The translations under genes were made by a program, and so were the position numbers. Below, one piece after another: positions 33,480 through 42,936 of a DNA stretch of 64,000 nt. Every line of letters begins with the position of its first letter. The first letter of the stretch is position 1. The notes beneath the pieces are model-generated. The model was given only the letters and a program-made list of their open reading frames with translations, was not told the DNA's origin and ran no database searches. The DNA is from Planctomycetota bacterium (GTDB lineage Bacteria; Planctomycetota; Phycisphaerae; Phycisphaerales; UBA5793): positions 62,001-126,000 of the forward strand of contig CAUJHZ010000046.1 in NCBI GenBank assembly GCA_963205185.1, given 5' to 3'.

Positions 33480-35099
33480 ATGAGCAGGAAGATGCGACCA
33501 ACGCCCCGCAGCCGCCGCACATTCTCCCGCGCGCTTGCCATGGGTCTGCTTCTCAGCTGCTGCGCGGCGAGCAGCCTGAACGCGGCGACCGGGCGTCAGG
33601 ACAATCCGCCCGAGACGATCGACTTCTCGAGCGCTGAGCCTGAGCAGGTCATCGAACCGACGGCCACCTGCGAGCTGCCAGCCGATGAATTCCCAGACCA
33701 GGTGATCGTCGATGGCGAGCGCCACGTGGCGTACGCAGCGACCGAGTACGTGGCGATCAATCTCTTCTCGGTGGCGGCGACGGTCTGGATCGAAGCGGTC
33801 GCGTTCGTGCTGGCCGGCTTGCTGCTCGTGCTGCTGCGAAGGACCTGGCGGCGGCCGCAGTCGCCCGGCAGCGCGTACTGCCGCCGGTGCAATTATGAAC
33901 TGACCAACCTCGCGGGCTCCGTGTGCCCGGAGTGCGGCTCTGATGTGAGCGGTCGCGGCCGAATGCGCGGCCGCCGCCGCTGGCCGCGCGCGATGGCAAC
34001 GGCTCTCCTGCTGCTGGCGGTGATCGCCGGGTACGCGCTGGGCTTCCGGCGCGTGCCGCGCCTCATCTGGCCGCAGCACTGGCCCGCGTGGTGGTCGAGT
34101 CGGATGGACAGGGTCGCCGAAGCGAACTCGAAATACCCCTGGCTCATCCAGCACAGCCGGGTGCTCTCGCGCCTCGTTCAGATCGACCTCGCGAGCGGTT
34201 CGGCGCACACCATCGCCACGGGCCATCATCCTGAAGCCGATCACATCAACGCACTGTTCCTGTCTGACGATGGCGGCAGGCTCACGGTATGGCGGGCCGG
34301 GCGAATCGAGACGCGCTCCGCGCCGGACTGGCACGTCGAAGCGAGCATCGACCTGCCGCACCTGCTCGATCGACACCGCTTGCTGAGTGTGATCGAGGTC
34401 CTGGCCGACCGCGACGGCGCCGAGCTGCTCGTGCTTGCCCGGGCGCTTGGCAGCGGCAATCGAGCCGACTCGCCGTGTGCCGGCATGCTCATCGACGCCC
34501 TTTCCGGCGAAGTGATCTGGCAACTGGAGGACTTCGCGGGCCAGAGTCTCACGTCGCTGCGCGCGGTGCATTCCGGCGACTTTGATCGCTTCATCCTCGC
34601 CGGCGATCTGCCGGCGACCGGGCAGACGGCGCTTTCCGAGTGGTATGTCAGTGGTGGCCAGCCCGTGCGCATGCGCCACTTCGACACCGCCGCGTACGTG
34701 CTCGGGCCGCGGCTGGCGCGCAGCGGATTCGGCCATCTCATCTGGGCGAGCAACATGGACAGTCTCGAAGCGTGGAACCTGCAGACCGAGCGCATCGAGA
34801 AGCGCATTACCCTGCCGGCCGCAACCTCGCTGCTCACTGCCTGGCCGGGGCAGACGCCCAGGCTGATCGTCACGATGCTCGACAAGGAAACGACCGTGTG
34901 GATCATCAACCCTGAAGCCGGTCGCGTGCTTGCGCGGCTGGCCGAGGCGCCGTCGCGCACGCGCGGCGTGCAGGTGCTGGGCGACGGGCAAACTCTGGCC
35001 CTCTGGGGATACGACGACAACCTCGGCGACAAAGTCGTGCTGCTCTTCGATGTTTCGAGTGTGGCGGGGAGCGGTGGCGCCGGCGATGCATCGCGCTAG
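33480..35099 (+). CDS. Membrane protein: zinc ribbon plus beta-propeller-like domain
   Basis: The product has 539 residues. Signal-like N-terminus (about residues 15-35), an external segment (40-95), a transmembrane helix (about 98-120), a Cys4 zinc ribbon (Cys134, Cys137, Cys149, Cys152; CRRCNYELTN then CPECGSDV), a second helix (about 170-190), then 340 residues of repeated beta-strand-like blocks (RLVQIDLASGSAHTIATG, DDGGRLTVWRAGRIETRS, MDSLEAWNLQTERIEKRI, TVWIINPEAGRVLARLAEA). That spacing suggests a WD40/PQQ-like propeller. Function unknown. Its TAG stop lies on a CTAG tetranucleotide shared with the stop of convergent galK. Confidence 0.8.
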   Translation: MSRKMRPTPRSRRTFSRALAMGLLLSCCAASSLNAATGRQDNPPETIDFSSAEPEQVIEPTATCELPADEFPDQVIVDGERHVAYAATEYVAINLFSVAATVWIEAVAFVLAGLLLVLLRRTWRRPQSPGSAYCRRCNYELTNLAGSVCPECGSDVSGRGRMRGRRRWPRAMATALLLLAVIAGYALGFRRVPRLIWPQHWPAWWSSRMDRVAEANSKYPWLIQHSRVLSRLVQIDLASGSAHTIATGHHPEADHINALFLSDDGGRLTVWRAGRIETRSAPDWHVEASIDLPHLLDRHRLLSVIEVLADRDGAELLVLARALGSGNRADSPCAGMLIDALSGEVIWQLEDFAGQSLTSLRAVHSGDFDRFILAGDLPATGQTALSEWYVSGGQPVRMRHFDTAAYVLGPRLARSGFGHLIWASNMDSLEAWNLQTERIEKRITLPAATSLLTAWPGQTPRLIVTMLDKETTVWIINPEAGRVLARLAEAPSRTRGVQVLGDGQTLALWGYDDNLGDKVVLLFDVSSVAGSGGAGDASR

Positions 35100-36310
35100 T
35101 TGCCGCGCGGTGGCAGGGCCGTGGCGCCGCCGGCCGCGGCAGTGGCGAAGATGGCCGGAAAGCGCGCAAACCGGGCGTTGAACGAATCGCCGATGGATCG
35201 GGCGACGTGATCCGCGCTTTGAGGATCGCACAGCACGATGGCGCAGCCGCCGAATCCACCGCCCGTCATTCGTGCGCCCATGACGCCGCCGGCCGCGCCG
35301 AGCTGGCGGGCGGCCGCCACGATGCAGTCCAGTTCCGCGCAGGAGACTTCATAGCGATCGCGCAATGAATCGTGCGAGGCGTACATGAGTTGGCCGAATT
35401 CGTCCAGTCGTCTGCTCCGCAGCGCTGCCACCGCGTCGAGCACACGCTCGTTTTCGGTGACCACGTGTTCGGCTCGCCGGCGAATCAGCGGATCAAGCCG
35501 CGCAGCGCAGAATGCGAGCATGGGTGCATCGACATCGCGGAGCGAGGTGATTGGCCGCCCCGTGAGCCTTGCAATGGCGGTGACGGCCTGCGCGCACTGC
35601 CGCCGGCGCAGGCCATACTCATTCGTCGCCAGGTCATGGTGCACTCCCGTGTCGATGACGAGCACGACGGCCCGATCGCGCGGCGGCATGGGCACGTGCT
35701 CAACCGCGCCGCTTCGGCAGTCGAGATGGAGGCAATGATCGGAGCGGCCCATGATCGAGGCACTCTGGTCCATGATGCCGCACGGCACGCCCGCGAACTC
35801 ATGCTCGACGCGCTGGCACAGCAGCGCCTTGGCGCGCGGCTCGAGGTGCTGGCCGCTCACCTGCTCAAGCAGCGTCGCCAGCGACACGCACAGAGCCGCG
35901 CTGCTGCTCAGGCCCGAGCCGACGGGCACGGTGCTGAAAATCACCGCGTCGATGTTGGGCAATGCAGAGCCGAGGTTCTGGAACTGCCGCACGGCGCCGC
36001 GCACGTAGTTCGACCAGCCGCGGCCGACTCGTTCGATCGGCTGCGCGAAATCAACGTGCAGCGCTTCCTCCTGCGCCATGCTGAAGATGGTGGAGCGACC
36101 GCCATCCGACAGGTCTGCGGCAACAGTGCACCAGCGCTCGATCGCCATGGGCAGGACGTGGCCGTCGTTGTAGTCGGTGTGTTCGCCGATGAGATTCAGC
36201 CGTCCCGGCGCCGCCGCCATCCAGCGCGGTGAGCGGCCGAAGCGCAGAATGAAGGCGTTGGCAGCCTGATCGGCAAGGGATTCGAGATTCGGCGACGCGG
36301 CGAGCGACAT
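35096..36310 (-). CDS. galK: Galactokinase
   Basis: The product has 404 residues. It is a GHMP-family kinase that phosphorylates alpha-D-galactose at C1 with ATP, the first Leloir step. Motif 1 is APGRLNLIGEHTDYNDGHVL near residue 33, motif 2 PVGSGLSSSAALCVSLA, and motif 3 MGARMTGGGFGGCAIVL. The catalytic Asp region GIMDQSASIMG is intact. The ATG at 36308-36310 (MSLAASPNLES) is chosen because an in-frame upstream extension overlaps the divergent mutL start region and is compositionally different. No galT or galE is adjacent. Ends overlap the upstream convergent gene by four bases. Confidence 0.95.
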   Translation of the reverse strand: MSLAASPNLESLADQAANAFILRFGRSPRWMAAAPGRLNLIGEHTDYNDGHVLPMAIERWCTVAADLSDGGRSTIFSMAQEEALHVDFAQPIERVGRGWSNYVRGAVRQFQNLGSALPNIDAVIFSTVPVGSGLSSSAALCVSLATLLEQVSGQHLEPRAKALLCQRVEHEFAGVPCGIMDQSASIMGRSDHCLHLDCRSGAVEHVPMPPRDRAVVLVIDTGVHHDLATNEYGLRRRQCAQAVTAIARLTGRPITSLRDVDAPMLAFCAARLDPLIRRRAEHVVTENERVLDAVAALRSRRLDEFGQLMYASHDSLRDRYEVSCAELDCIVAAARQLGAAGGVMGARMTGGGFGGCAIVLCDPQSADHVARSIGDSFNARFARFPAIFATAAAGGATALPPRGN

Positions 36311-36395
36311 GGGGCAACTCCAGCACGCCGGCCGTGCCGAGTCAACCGCCGATCGCTCGCGACCCGCCGAGGCCGCTTCGATACAATGCCGCCGG

Positions 36396-38219
36396 ATGCC
36401 CGAGATTCGCTCACTCGATCCACTGCTGGTGAACCAGATCGCGGCCGGGGAGGTCGTCGAGCGCCCCGCGTCCGTCGTCAAGGAACTCGTTGAGAATTCC
36501 ATCGACGCCGGCGCGCAGCGCATCCGCATCGAACTCGAGCAGGGCGGCATCGAGCGCATCGAGATCGTCGATGACGGCTGCGGCATCAACGCGGACGAGT
36601 TGCCCCTGGCTGTGGCGCCCCACGCAACGAGCAAACTCTCGCGGGCCGAAGACCTGCACGCCATTGCGACGATGGGTTTTCGCGGCGAGGCGCTGGCGGC
36701 GATCACCTCGGTGAGCCGATTTTCCATCATCAGCCGCGCGACCGGCCAGGCCAGCGGCGCCCGGCTCGACGGCGAAGGCGTTTCCCTCGCCACCCCCGCT
36801 CCCTGCGGCTGCCCGCCGGGCACAAGCATCATCGTTCGCAATCTCTTCTTCAACACGCCGGCGCGGCGGAAATTTCTGCGCACGGTGCAGACCGAATTCG
36901 GTCACATCTCCGATCTCGTCGGCCGATTGGCGATGAGCCACCCGGCCCTGGGTTTCGTGCTCGTGCACGACGGCCGAACCTTGCTTGACCTGCCGCCCCA
37001 GCAGTCGCCGCGCCAGCGCATCATCGAAGTGCTCGGCAGGGAACTCGAGAGCGAACTGCTCGAAGTGAGCCTCGATAACGCGGCCATCGAGCGGCCCATC
37101 ACGGTGTGGGGCTTTGTCGGCACGCCTTCGGTCGCGCGGAGCAGCGCGCGCTTTCAGCACTTCTTCATCAACGGCCGATTCGTGCGCGACAAGACCATCG
37201 CGCACGCGCTCAAGGAGGGCTACCGCGGCCTGCTCGATCCCACGCGCCTGCCCTTGGCGGTGCTCTACATTGAAATGGATCCGGCGATGGTCGATGTCAA
37301 CGTGCACCCGACCAAGGCTGAGGTGCGCTTCCGCGAGACGCAGTCGATCCACGGGCTCGTGCTTACGGCAGTGCGGCAGCGGCTGCTGCTGGCGGATCTG
37401 ACGCCTGATGCGAGCATCGCGCCCTCGCGCCCGCCCTTCGCCTGGCCGGGCAGCGAAGCGCCGGTCGTCTCGACGCAGCCCAGCGCCGCGCGCGCCTTCG
37501 TCGAGCATTTCCGGCAGCTCGACCCCGTGCAGCGCGGATTCGCCTACCAGGAGATTCGCGAGGCGCTCAAGCAAGACGGCGTCGATGAGCCCGACATCTT
37601 CGGCTCAGCGCCGGCGGCGACCAACGGGTCGGCGACGCACACGGCGGTGCGCATTCTGCAGGTGCATTCGAGTTACATCGTGGTCGAAGACGCCGAGGGG
37701 CTGAGCATCATCGACCAGCATGCATTGCACGAGCGCGTCATGTTCGAGGAACTCAAGTCCCGCGTGCTCGTGGGGAGCCTCGAATCGCAGCGCCTGCTCA
37801 TGCCGGCGGTGGTCGAGGTCCGGGCCGAGCAGATGGATCTGCTCGACACGCTGGCGGGGCTGCTGGAGAAGATCGGCGTGCAGGCCGAGCCGATCGGGCC
37901 GCGCTCGATTGCGGTGCATGCTTTTCCGAGTTTTCTGTTTGAGCGGCGCGTCGATCCCGTCGTGTTTCTGACGGAACTGTTCGACCGCGCGGCTGAAGAC
38001 GGCTTCTCGCCGGAGGATGAGGCGGCCCTGCACGAGGTGCTCGACATGATGAGCTGCAAGGCCGCGGTCAAAGCCGGCGATCGGCTCAGCGAAGCCGAAC
38101 TGCTCGAACTGCTCCGCCGACGCGAAGCCATCGAGCGCGGCGGCAGTTGCCCGCACGGCCGGCCGACGACCATCCGCATGACGCTGCGCGACCTCGAGCG
38201 GCAGTTCGGCCGGCGGTGA
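36396..38219 (+). CDS. mutL: DNA mismatch repair protein MutL
   Basis: The product has 607 residues. It has the GHKL ATPase N-terminus: LVNQIAAGEVVERPASVVKE, ENSIDAGAQRI, DDGCGI, ATSKLSRAEDL and GFRGEALAAI. The C-terminal domain has the metal-dependent nicking-endonuclease motifs of MutL from organisms lacking MutH: DQHALHERVMFEE starting at Asp440, CKAAVKAGD, and CPHGRP at Cys585. So this MutL probably nicks the daughter strand itself. It is divergent from galK and followed 70 bases later by the exbB gene. No mutS is present in the window. Confidence 0.96.
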   Translation: MPEIRSLDPLLVNQIAAGEVVERPASVVKELVENSIDAGAQRIRIELEQGGIERIEIVDDGCGINADELPLAVAPHATSKLSRAEDLHAIATMGFRGEALAAITSVSRFSIISRATGQASGARLDGEGVSLATPAPCGCPPGTSIIVRNLFFNTPARRKFLRTVQTEFGHISDLVGRLAMSHPALGFVLVHDGRTLLDLPPQQSPRQRIIEVLGRELESELLEVSLDNAAIERPITVWGFVGTPSVARSSARFQHFFINGRFVRDKTIAHALKEGYRGLLDPTRLPLAVLYIEMDPAMVDVNVHPTKAEVRFRETQSIHGLVLTAVRQRLLLADLTPDASIAPSRPPFAWPGSEAPVVSTQPSAARAFVEHFRQLDPVQRGFAYQEIREALKQDGVDEPDIFGSAPAATNGSATHTAVRILQVHSSYIVVEDAEGLSIIDQHALHERVMFEELKSRVLVGSLESQRLLMPAVVEVRAEQMDLLDTLAGLLEKIGVQAEPIGPRSIAVHAFPSFLFERRVDPVVFLTELFDRAAEDGFSPEDEAALHEVLDMMSCKAAVKAGDRLSEAELLELLRRREAIERGGSCPHGRPTTIRMTLRDLERQFGRR

Positions 38220-38289
38220 TCGGGGTATTGTTCAGCGGCGACGGGCAGGCCGGACACTGAATTCGTTTGGAGCATCACAAGGAGTTCAC

Positions 38290-39108
38290 ATGTCACGGCT
38301 GATGCGAATGTCTCTCCTGGCCACGGCCATCAGCAGCGCCTGGCCCGCCGCCACCTTCGCGCAGGGCGAAGCGGCCGCCAAGGCGACCGAGACATCGTTC
38401 GCGGCCGCGTTCTTCCTGTCGCGCGGCTCGATCTTCGGCACGGCCATCATCTGGTTTCTGCTGGCTCTGTCAGTCTTCAGCGTCGGCCTGATGGGCTACA
38501 TGTGGGTGATCAACCGCCGCATCCACATTCTGCCCGAAGGACTGGCCGAACGCTCGCGCCAGCTCATCCAGACGCAGCAGTACCGCGAATTGCTCGGCCT
38601 GCTCTCGGCCGATGTGAGCTATTTCGGCAAGGTGCTGGGCGCCTCGCTGCAGGAGTCATCGCACGGCTTTGGCGCCATGATCCGCGCGCTCGAGCAGGCT
38701 GCCGACGAGCACACGACCCGCCGCCTGCGCCAGATCGAGATTCTCAACGTGATCGGCAACGTGGCCCCCATGATCGGGCTCTTCGGCACGGTGTACGGAA
38801 TGATTCTCGCCTTCCAGAGCATTGTTGCCGCGGGAGGCCGGCCGAGCCCCGTCGAACTCGCAGCCGGCATCGGCACCGCGCTGGTGACGACGTTCTGGGG
38901 GCTGATCATCGCCATTCCATCAGTCGCGGTTTACGCGCTCATCCGCAATAACGTCGATGCGCTCACGAGCGAGGCGATGCTCGAAGCCCAGGACCTCGTG
39001 AACCGCTTCCGCCCGAGCCAGGCGGCGCCGCCGGCCGCTTCACCCGCGCCGCCGGCGCGACTGAACCGGCCGAGCGCGCCCGGCGGTGCAGCGGGCCCGA
39101 GCGCCTGA
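38290..39108 (+). CDS. MotA/TolQ/ExbB proton channel protein
   Basis: The product has 272 residues with a signal-like N-terminus, an AAGGAG five bases before the ATG, and three transmembrane helices at about residues 50-75, 155-180 and 195-215. The conserved central block (LNVIGNVAPMIGLFGTVYGM, then GIGTALVTTFWGLIIAIPSV) is diagnostic for the pentameric ExbB/TolQ stator that conducts protons. The C-terminus is a Pro/Ala-rich tail. It is followed by two ExbD genes. No TonB or TonB-dependent receptor lies nearby, so the driven process is unknown. Confidence 0.93.
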   Translation: MSRLMRMSLLATAISSAWPAATFAQGEAAAKATETSFAAAFFLSRGSIFGTAIIWFLLALSVFSVGLMGYMWVINRRIHILPEGLAERSRQLIQTQQYRELLGLLSADVSYFGKVLGASLQESSHGFGAMIRALEQAADEHTTRRLRQIEILNVIGNVAPMIGLFGTVYGMILAFQSIVAAGGRPSPVELAAGIGTALVTTFWGLIIAIPSVAVYALIRNNVDALTSEAMLEAQDLVNRFRPSQAAPPAASPAPPARLNRPSAPGGAAGPSA

Positions 39109-39115
39109 GATCTGC

Positions 39116-39604
39116 ATGCCACGCGCCCGCGCCATTCAACCCGGTGCCGCCAAGGTTCGCATGAACCTGACGCCGATGATCGACATGACGTTTCTGCTGA
39201 TCGTGTTCTTCATTCTGACGTCGCAGATCAGCAACGTGGAGGTGGCCGAGGAGATCGACCTGCCCGAGCCGCACGAGTCCGTCGCCGCCGCACCGGCCGA
39301 AGAGCATCGAATGGTGATCAACCTGATTCCCGACGCGGAGAACCGTTCGCGCGTGGCGTCGATGCGGCTTGGCTTTCGCACCCTGGCCGCCGACAGCGCC
39401 GGGCGTCGCGCGCTGCGCGATGAGCTTCTCGCCGCGGTGGCCGCCGACCCGAGCCTCAAGGTGGACATCCGCGCCGACCGCCAGGCCGCTTACAGCGAGG
39501 TATACCCGATCCTGCGCCTGGCTTCGGCCAGCGGCGCCCGGCGCGTGGACCTGGTCGTGGCGGCTACGCTCCACGGCGCCGGAACGCAGGAGGTGCAGCC
39601 GTGA
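39116..39604 (+). CDS. ExbD/TolR-family protein, first copy
   Basis: The product has 162 residues. A short cytoplasmic start is followed by the single transmembrane helix with the proton-carrying Asp: LTPMIDMTFLLIVFFILTSQ. The periplasmic domain has the usual ExbD end pattern (SLKVDIRADRQAAYSEVYPI, then ASGARRVDLVV). The ATG at 39116 is eight bases after the exbB stop. The gene overlaps the second ExbD copy by GTGA, so the three proteins are probably made together as one complex. Confidence 0.92.
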   Translation: MPRARAIQPGAAKVRMNLTPMIDMTFLLIVFFILTSQISNVEVAEEIDLPEPHESVAAAPAEEHRMVINLIPDAENRSRVASMRLGFRTLAADSAGRRALRDELLAAVAADPSLKVDIRADRQAAYSEVYPILRLASASGARRVDLVVAATLHGAGTQEVQP

Positions 39605-40161
39605 GCAGCCCCTCGAACAGAGGCGCCGCCTCGGTCGAACCGGGTCCAGCGGCGAGCCCGGCCGACGCGCTGGGTGGGTACCACCGCCCGCTGTCGCGGC
39701 GTCATCGCGTCGAGTCGGATCTTCGGCTCAATCTCGTTTCGATGATCGACGTGGTTTTTCTGCTGTTCATGTATTTCCTGCTCACGGCGAACTTCACGCT
39801 CGGCGAAGAAGTGTTTCTCATCGACGTGCCGCAGAGCAAGCAAGCGGGATTTGACGATCCTTTCGAGTTGCCCGACCGGCCGCTGAGCGTGCGCATCGCG
39901 ACGATCGGCCCGGGCCCGGGCGACTGCAGCATCCGCATCGATCTGCCGGGCCTCGAGCCCACGCCGGACTTCGAGTCGCTCTACCGGCGCCTCATCGACC
40001 ACCAGGTGCGGCCGGGCAATCTGACCGGGCTGTTCATGCCCGACAACCCCATTCACATCGTGCCCACCGCCGGCACGCGCTGGGAGCACGCGGTGGAAGC
40101 GCTCAACGCGTGCCTGCGCGCCGATTACACCAGCGTCCGCCTCATTCAGCCGGGCTCGTAA
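39601..40161 (+). CDS. ExbD/TolR-family protein, second copy
   Basis: The product has 186 residues, starting at a GTG that overlaps the previous stop. It has a cytoplasmic segment of about 40 residues, then the helix LNLVSMIDVVFLLFMYFLLT with the conserved Asp, then a periplasmic domain ending TRWEHAVEALNACLRADYTS. It differs clearly from the first copy (longer N-terminus, a 20-residue insertion FDDPFELPDRPLSVRIATIG), suggesting a hetero-dimeric ExbD pair. A hairpin terminator follows 17 bases later. Confidence 0.9.
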   Translation: MSSPSNRGAASVEPGPAASPADALGGYHRPLSRRHRVESDLRLNLVSMIDVVFLLFMYFLLTANFTLGEEVFLIDVPQSKQAGFDDPFELPDRPLSVRIATIGPGPGDCSIRIDLPGLEPTPDFESLYRRLIDHQVRPGNLTGLFMPDNPIHIVPTAGTRWEHAVEALNACLRADYTSVRLIQPGS

Positions 40162-40178
40162 GTGGGATCGAATAAAAA

Positions 40179-40210
40179 GGGGCGCCGCCGGCCTGAGCCG
40201 GTTGCGCCCC
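40179..40210. terminator. Hairpin terminator between exbD and sulfatase
   Basis: GGGGCGCCGCCGGC, a CTGA loop and GCCGGTTGCGCCCC pair with one small mismatch. AATAAAAA precedes it, giving a T-run on the minus strand. It is placed between convergent genes and probably serves both. Confidence 0.75.
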
Positions 40211-40243
40211 GAGGGTGTCACTTCAGCCGCGAAGGTGACTCGA

Positions 40244-42580
40244 TCACGGCTCGGGCCGGCGATCAAGCGTCAGGCGGATGCCCGCAGCGCGCAGGAAGTT
40301 CACCTGCTGATCGCCGGGCAGCGTGTCGATGCGATCGACAACGAGCGCCACGCCGTTGTTGCTCCGCGGATTGTCGAACCAATCGCGCACCACGTCGAGC
40401 AGGTCCTCGCTGTGGCCGAAACTCACCGGCGCCTGCGGCGGCAGGGGAACCGTGCGGATTTTCGGATGCGACGCCTGCCAGATCACGTGTGGCGGCAGGT
40501 CGAGTGCGCCCAGCGCCGAGGATGACCAGTTCGACCACGGGTTGCGATTCCATGCGCCGTTGACCCGGTGCACGGTGATCAGCCCCGTCTCCTGGTCTTC
40601 GACCGGGTAGAGCGGATCACTGCTCGGCCGGGAGTCTTCCTTGAACGCGACCACGAGCTGCGCGTCGGTTACGTCGTCGATCGTGAAGCCTTCGGGCATC
40701 ACGCCGTTGACGTTGAACTTGAGGAACGCGCGGTATTCCTTGGCGTTGCCGCCCACGTCCATGTGACCCAGCGTGAGCGGGCCATTGACGATCGAATTGC
40801 CGCCCGTCAGCACCAGCGTGGCCGAGAGCGGCAGGTCGATGACGCGCACGTCAGGCGAAAACTCGCCTTCATCCAGCAGCACGAGCACTTCGCTCTGCAG
40901 TGCGTTGTAGGCATTCTGCTGGCTGCTGTTCATCTGCTGGCCGACAAGGTCGTTGACCCGGTCGGGATCGCTGGCGAGGTCGTAGAACTCCTGCTCGCCG
41001 GTCAGTTCGCCTTCTTCGACGTAGACGACCAGCACGTACTGCCGCGTCGAGTCGAAGTGTTCGACGGTGTAGCGCGAGAGCGTGCCGGGATCGAACGCGA
41101 CAGACAAGGCCGACGGCCAGTAATCCACGATCTTGTCGCGCATGTCGTAGTAGGCGGTGGCCTGCTCGTGATTCATGCCGGTGGCGACGAGGTTGTTGTT
41201 TTCGCCGGGGTCGGCCAGCAGGTCGTAAAACTCATCCTCCGTCATGTCGTCGAGTTGAGCGCCGCCGGAGTTGCAGATCAGCTTGTACTGCTCGCCCACG
41301 AAGGCGACGCGCTGGATCTGCTGGTAGTTGCCGTTCTGCATCACGGCGTCACCGAGGCTGAGCAGGCTGTACTGCCGCCGCGGCAGCGAGTTGGGCGCCG
41401 CCCAGCCGATCGAGTCGGCAAAGCTCATGCTCTGCCGCGGGAACGAACCGTTCGGGTTGTCGCGCACGTTGCCGGGCGCGCCGATGATGTCGCAGATCGT
41501 GTCGTAGTAGTCCACGTGCATGATCTGCCGTTCATCGGCGATGGGCGTATTGAGGTTGCGCGGCACGTTTTCGCCCAGCACAAACGAAGGCACCCGAATC
41601 CCTCCCTCATAGAGCGAGTTCTTCGACCGCTGCCCGGTTGCTGAAACGAGCGGGTCGGTACCGTTGTCGCCAAGGAAAAAGACGACGGCGTGGCTGTCGG
41701 GGTCGTAGAAATCGTTGGACTGGATCACGCCGAGATTGCGCAGCATGCGGCGGATGACCGTGTCGAGCGCCTCGATGTTCTGGGCGAAGCGGGCAGAGTT
41801 GGTATTGCCAAGCGAACCCGTCAGCGGCGTGAGGCTCGGATCGACCGCCCACCAGTTGCGGCCACTGCTGTCGGTGTCGCGGCGGTGGGGCACGATGGTG
41901 TGGAAGAACAGCGCGTAGGGCTTGCCTGCATGCTCGGGCGCGCGATTGAGCACCGCCTGCTCTGCGAATTGCTGGGCGCGCACGACGTGCTCATCGCCCA
42001 CGGCATCGGGATTGTCCTCGTTGAGGTAAGCCGCCCAGTCGTAGAAGACGTCGAAGCCCTGCTGCGTTGGCAGTTCGCCGCGCGACGCGTCGTAGCCGAC
42101 GTGCCACTTGTCGATAAGCACGGTGTAGTAGCCGCTGTCGCGCAGCACCTCGGCGATGGTCCGCTCCTGGTTCTGCATCGAAAGCAGGTAGACGTCTTCG
42201 GGCAGTTCGTTGGTGTCGAGTTCGGCATCGCTCACCAGCGGCGGCGGCGTCATGCCGCCCGTCGCCCACCGGCCGATCACGCCGGGAACGCCCGCCGCCA
42301 GCGCGCTGCGGCCGGTCATGAGCGCTGCGCGCGTCGGCGAACAGTTCGGATTCACGCGGCAGTTGGTGAACGAAACACCCTGCTCGGCCAGACGCTCAAG
42401 CGTGGGCGTGGCGATGTTGGACTGCGCCTGCCAGTAAGGACCCTCGACCGCGTCCACTCCCTGGTCGTCGGTGAGAATGAAGATGATGTTCGGGCGGTTC
42501 TGTGCCAGTGCCGTCGACGCAAACAGCGCGACGGCGAGTGCGGAGCAACAACTCCGCATCGGTCCGAAAGCGGGAAGCAT
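40244..42580 (-). CDS. Secreted Cys-type sulfatase with C-terminal binding domain
   Basis: The product has 778 residues. AAGGAG lies seven bases before the ATG at 42578-42580 and a signal peptide follows (MRSCCSALAVALFASTALAQ). The catalytic domain has the metal Asp pair (IIFILTDDQGVD) and the formylglycine motif C80-S-P-T-R with AALMTGR, so Cys80 must be oxidised by a formylglycine-generating enzyme. The KWHVGY and FFLGDNGTDP segments are standard. From about residue 615 a separate beta-rich domain follows (LVLTGGNSIVNGPLTLG, YRAFLKFNVNGVMPEGFTI) resembling DNRLRE/CBM96 carbohydrate-binding modules. It probably desulfates polysaccharides outside the cytoplasm. Formylglycine-generating enzyme is not encoded here. 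Confidence 0.92.
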   Translation of the reverse strand: MLPAFGPMRSCCSALAVALFASTALAQNRPNIIFILTDDQGVDAVEGPYWQAQSNIATPTLERLAEQGVSFTNCRVNPNCSPTRAALMTGRSALAAGVPGVIGRWATGGMTPPPLVSDAELDTNELPEDVYLLSMQNQERTIAEVLRDSGYYTVLIDKWHVGYDASRGELPTQQGFDVFYDWAAYLNEDNPDAVGDEHVVRAQQFAEQAVLNRAPEHAGKPYALFFHTIVPHRRDTDSSGRNWWAVDPSLTPLTGSLGNTNSARFAQNIEALDTVIRRMLRNLGVIQSNDFYDPDSHAVVFFLGDNGTDPLVSATGQRSKNSLYEGGIRVPSFVLGENVPRNLNTPIADERQIMHVDYYDTICDIIGAPGNVRDNPNGSFPRQSMSFADSIGWAAPNSLPRRQYSLLSLGDAVMQNGNYQQIQRVAFVGEQYKLICNSGGAQLDDMTEDEFYDLLADPGENNNLVATGMNHEQATAYYDMRDKIVDYWPSALSVAFDPGTLSRYTVEHFDSTRQYVLVVYVEEGELTGEQEFYDLASDPDRVNDLVGQQMNSSQQNAYNALQSEVLVLLDEGEFSPDVRVIDLPLSATLVLTGGNSIVNGPLTLGHMDVGGNAKEYRAFLKFNVNGVMPEGFTIDDVTDAQLVVAFKEDSRPSSDPLYPVEDQETGLITVHRVNGAWNRNPWSNWSSSALGALDLPPHVIWQASHPKIRTVPLPPQAPVSFGHSEDLLDVVRDWFDNPRSNNGVALVVDRIDTLPGDQQVNFLRAAGIRLTLDRRPEP

Positions 42581-42936
42581 CACAAGTCTCCTTCGTTGAA
42601 CTGAGGCGAAATGACGACGTGGCCTGAACATGAGCCACCGCGACTCATCTGTCACGCCGCCCCCCGGGAAGGCTGTGCCCAATTCAAGATAACGAATGCT
42701 CCGATAAAACGCAAGCGGTAAGATGGGAAAAATGCACAAATTCCAAAATTCCCTCACCTACCCTTGTGCCTCACGGACACCCGAACAGGTCAAATCTCCC
42801 CTGCTGGTCCTGATTTCGCTCTCCGTACCGCGTCTGGCTGCACGACGGAACTTCGCGAGTGCGATATCCTTGTGAGAGAGTCATGCCTCGCCGGCCCATT
42901 GTGCCACCGCTGCCGGCAGGCCGGGGAGGGGTCGCC
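42581..42936. promoter_or_regulatory. Divergent intergenic region, sulfatase/HAF protein
   Basis: These 356 bases hold ribosome binding sites for both flanking genes (AAGGAG on the minus strand at 42588-42593; GGGAGGGG on the plus strand near 42924-42931). The middle, around 42675-42760, is relatively AT-rich (GATAACGAATGCTCCGATAA and following). Divergent promoters are expected here. No RNA or repeat was recognised. Confidence 0.4.

Noticed and set aside
32400-35231. Minus-strand open frame of 943 codons
   Set aside because: It is antisense to the LOG-family gene and the zinc-ribbon/propeller gene; its sequence is Arg/His/Ala-rich without conserved motifs.
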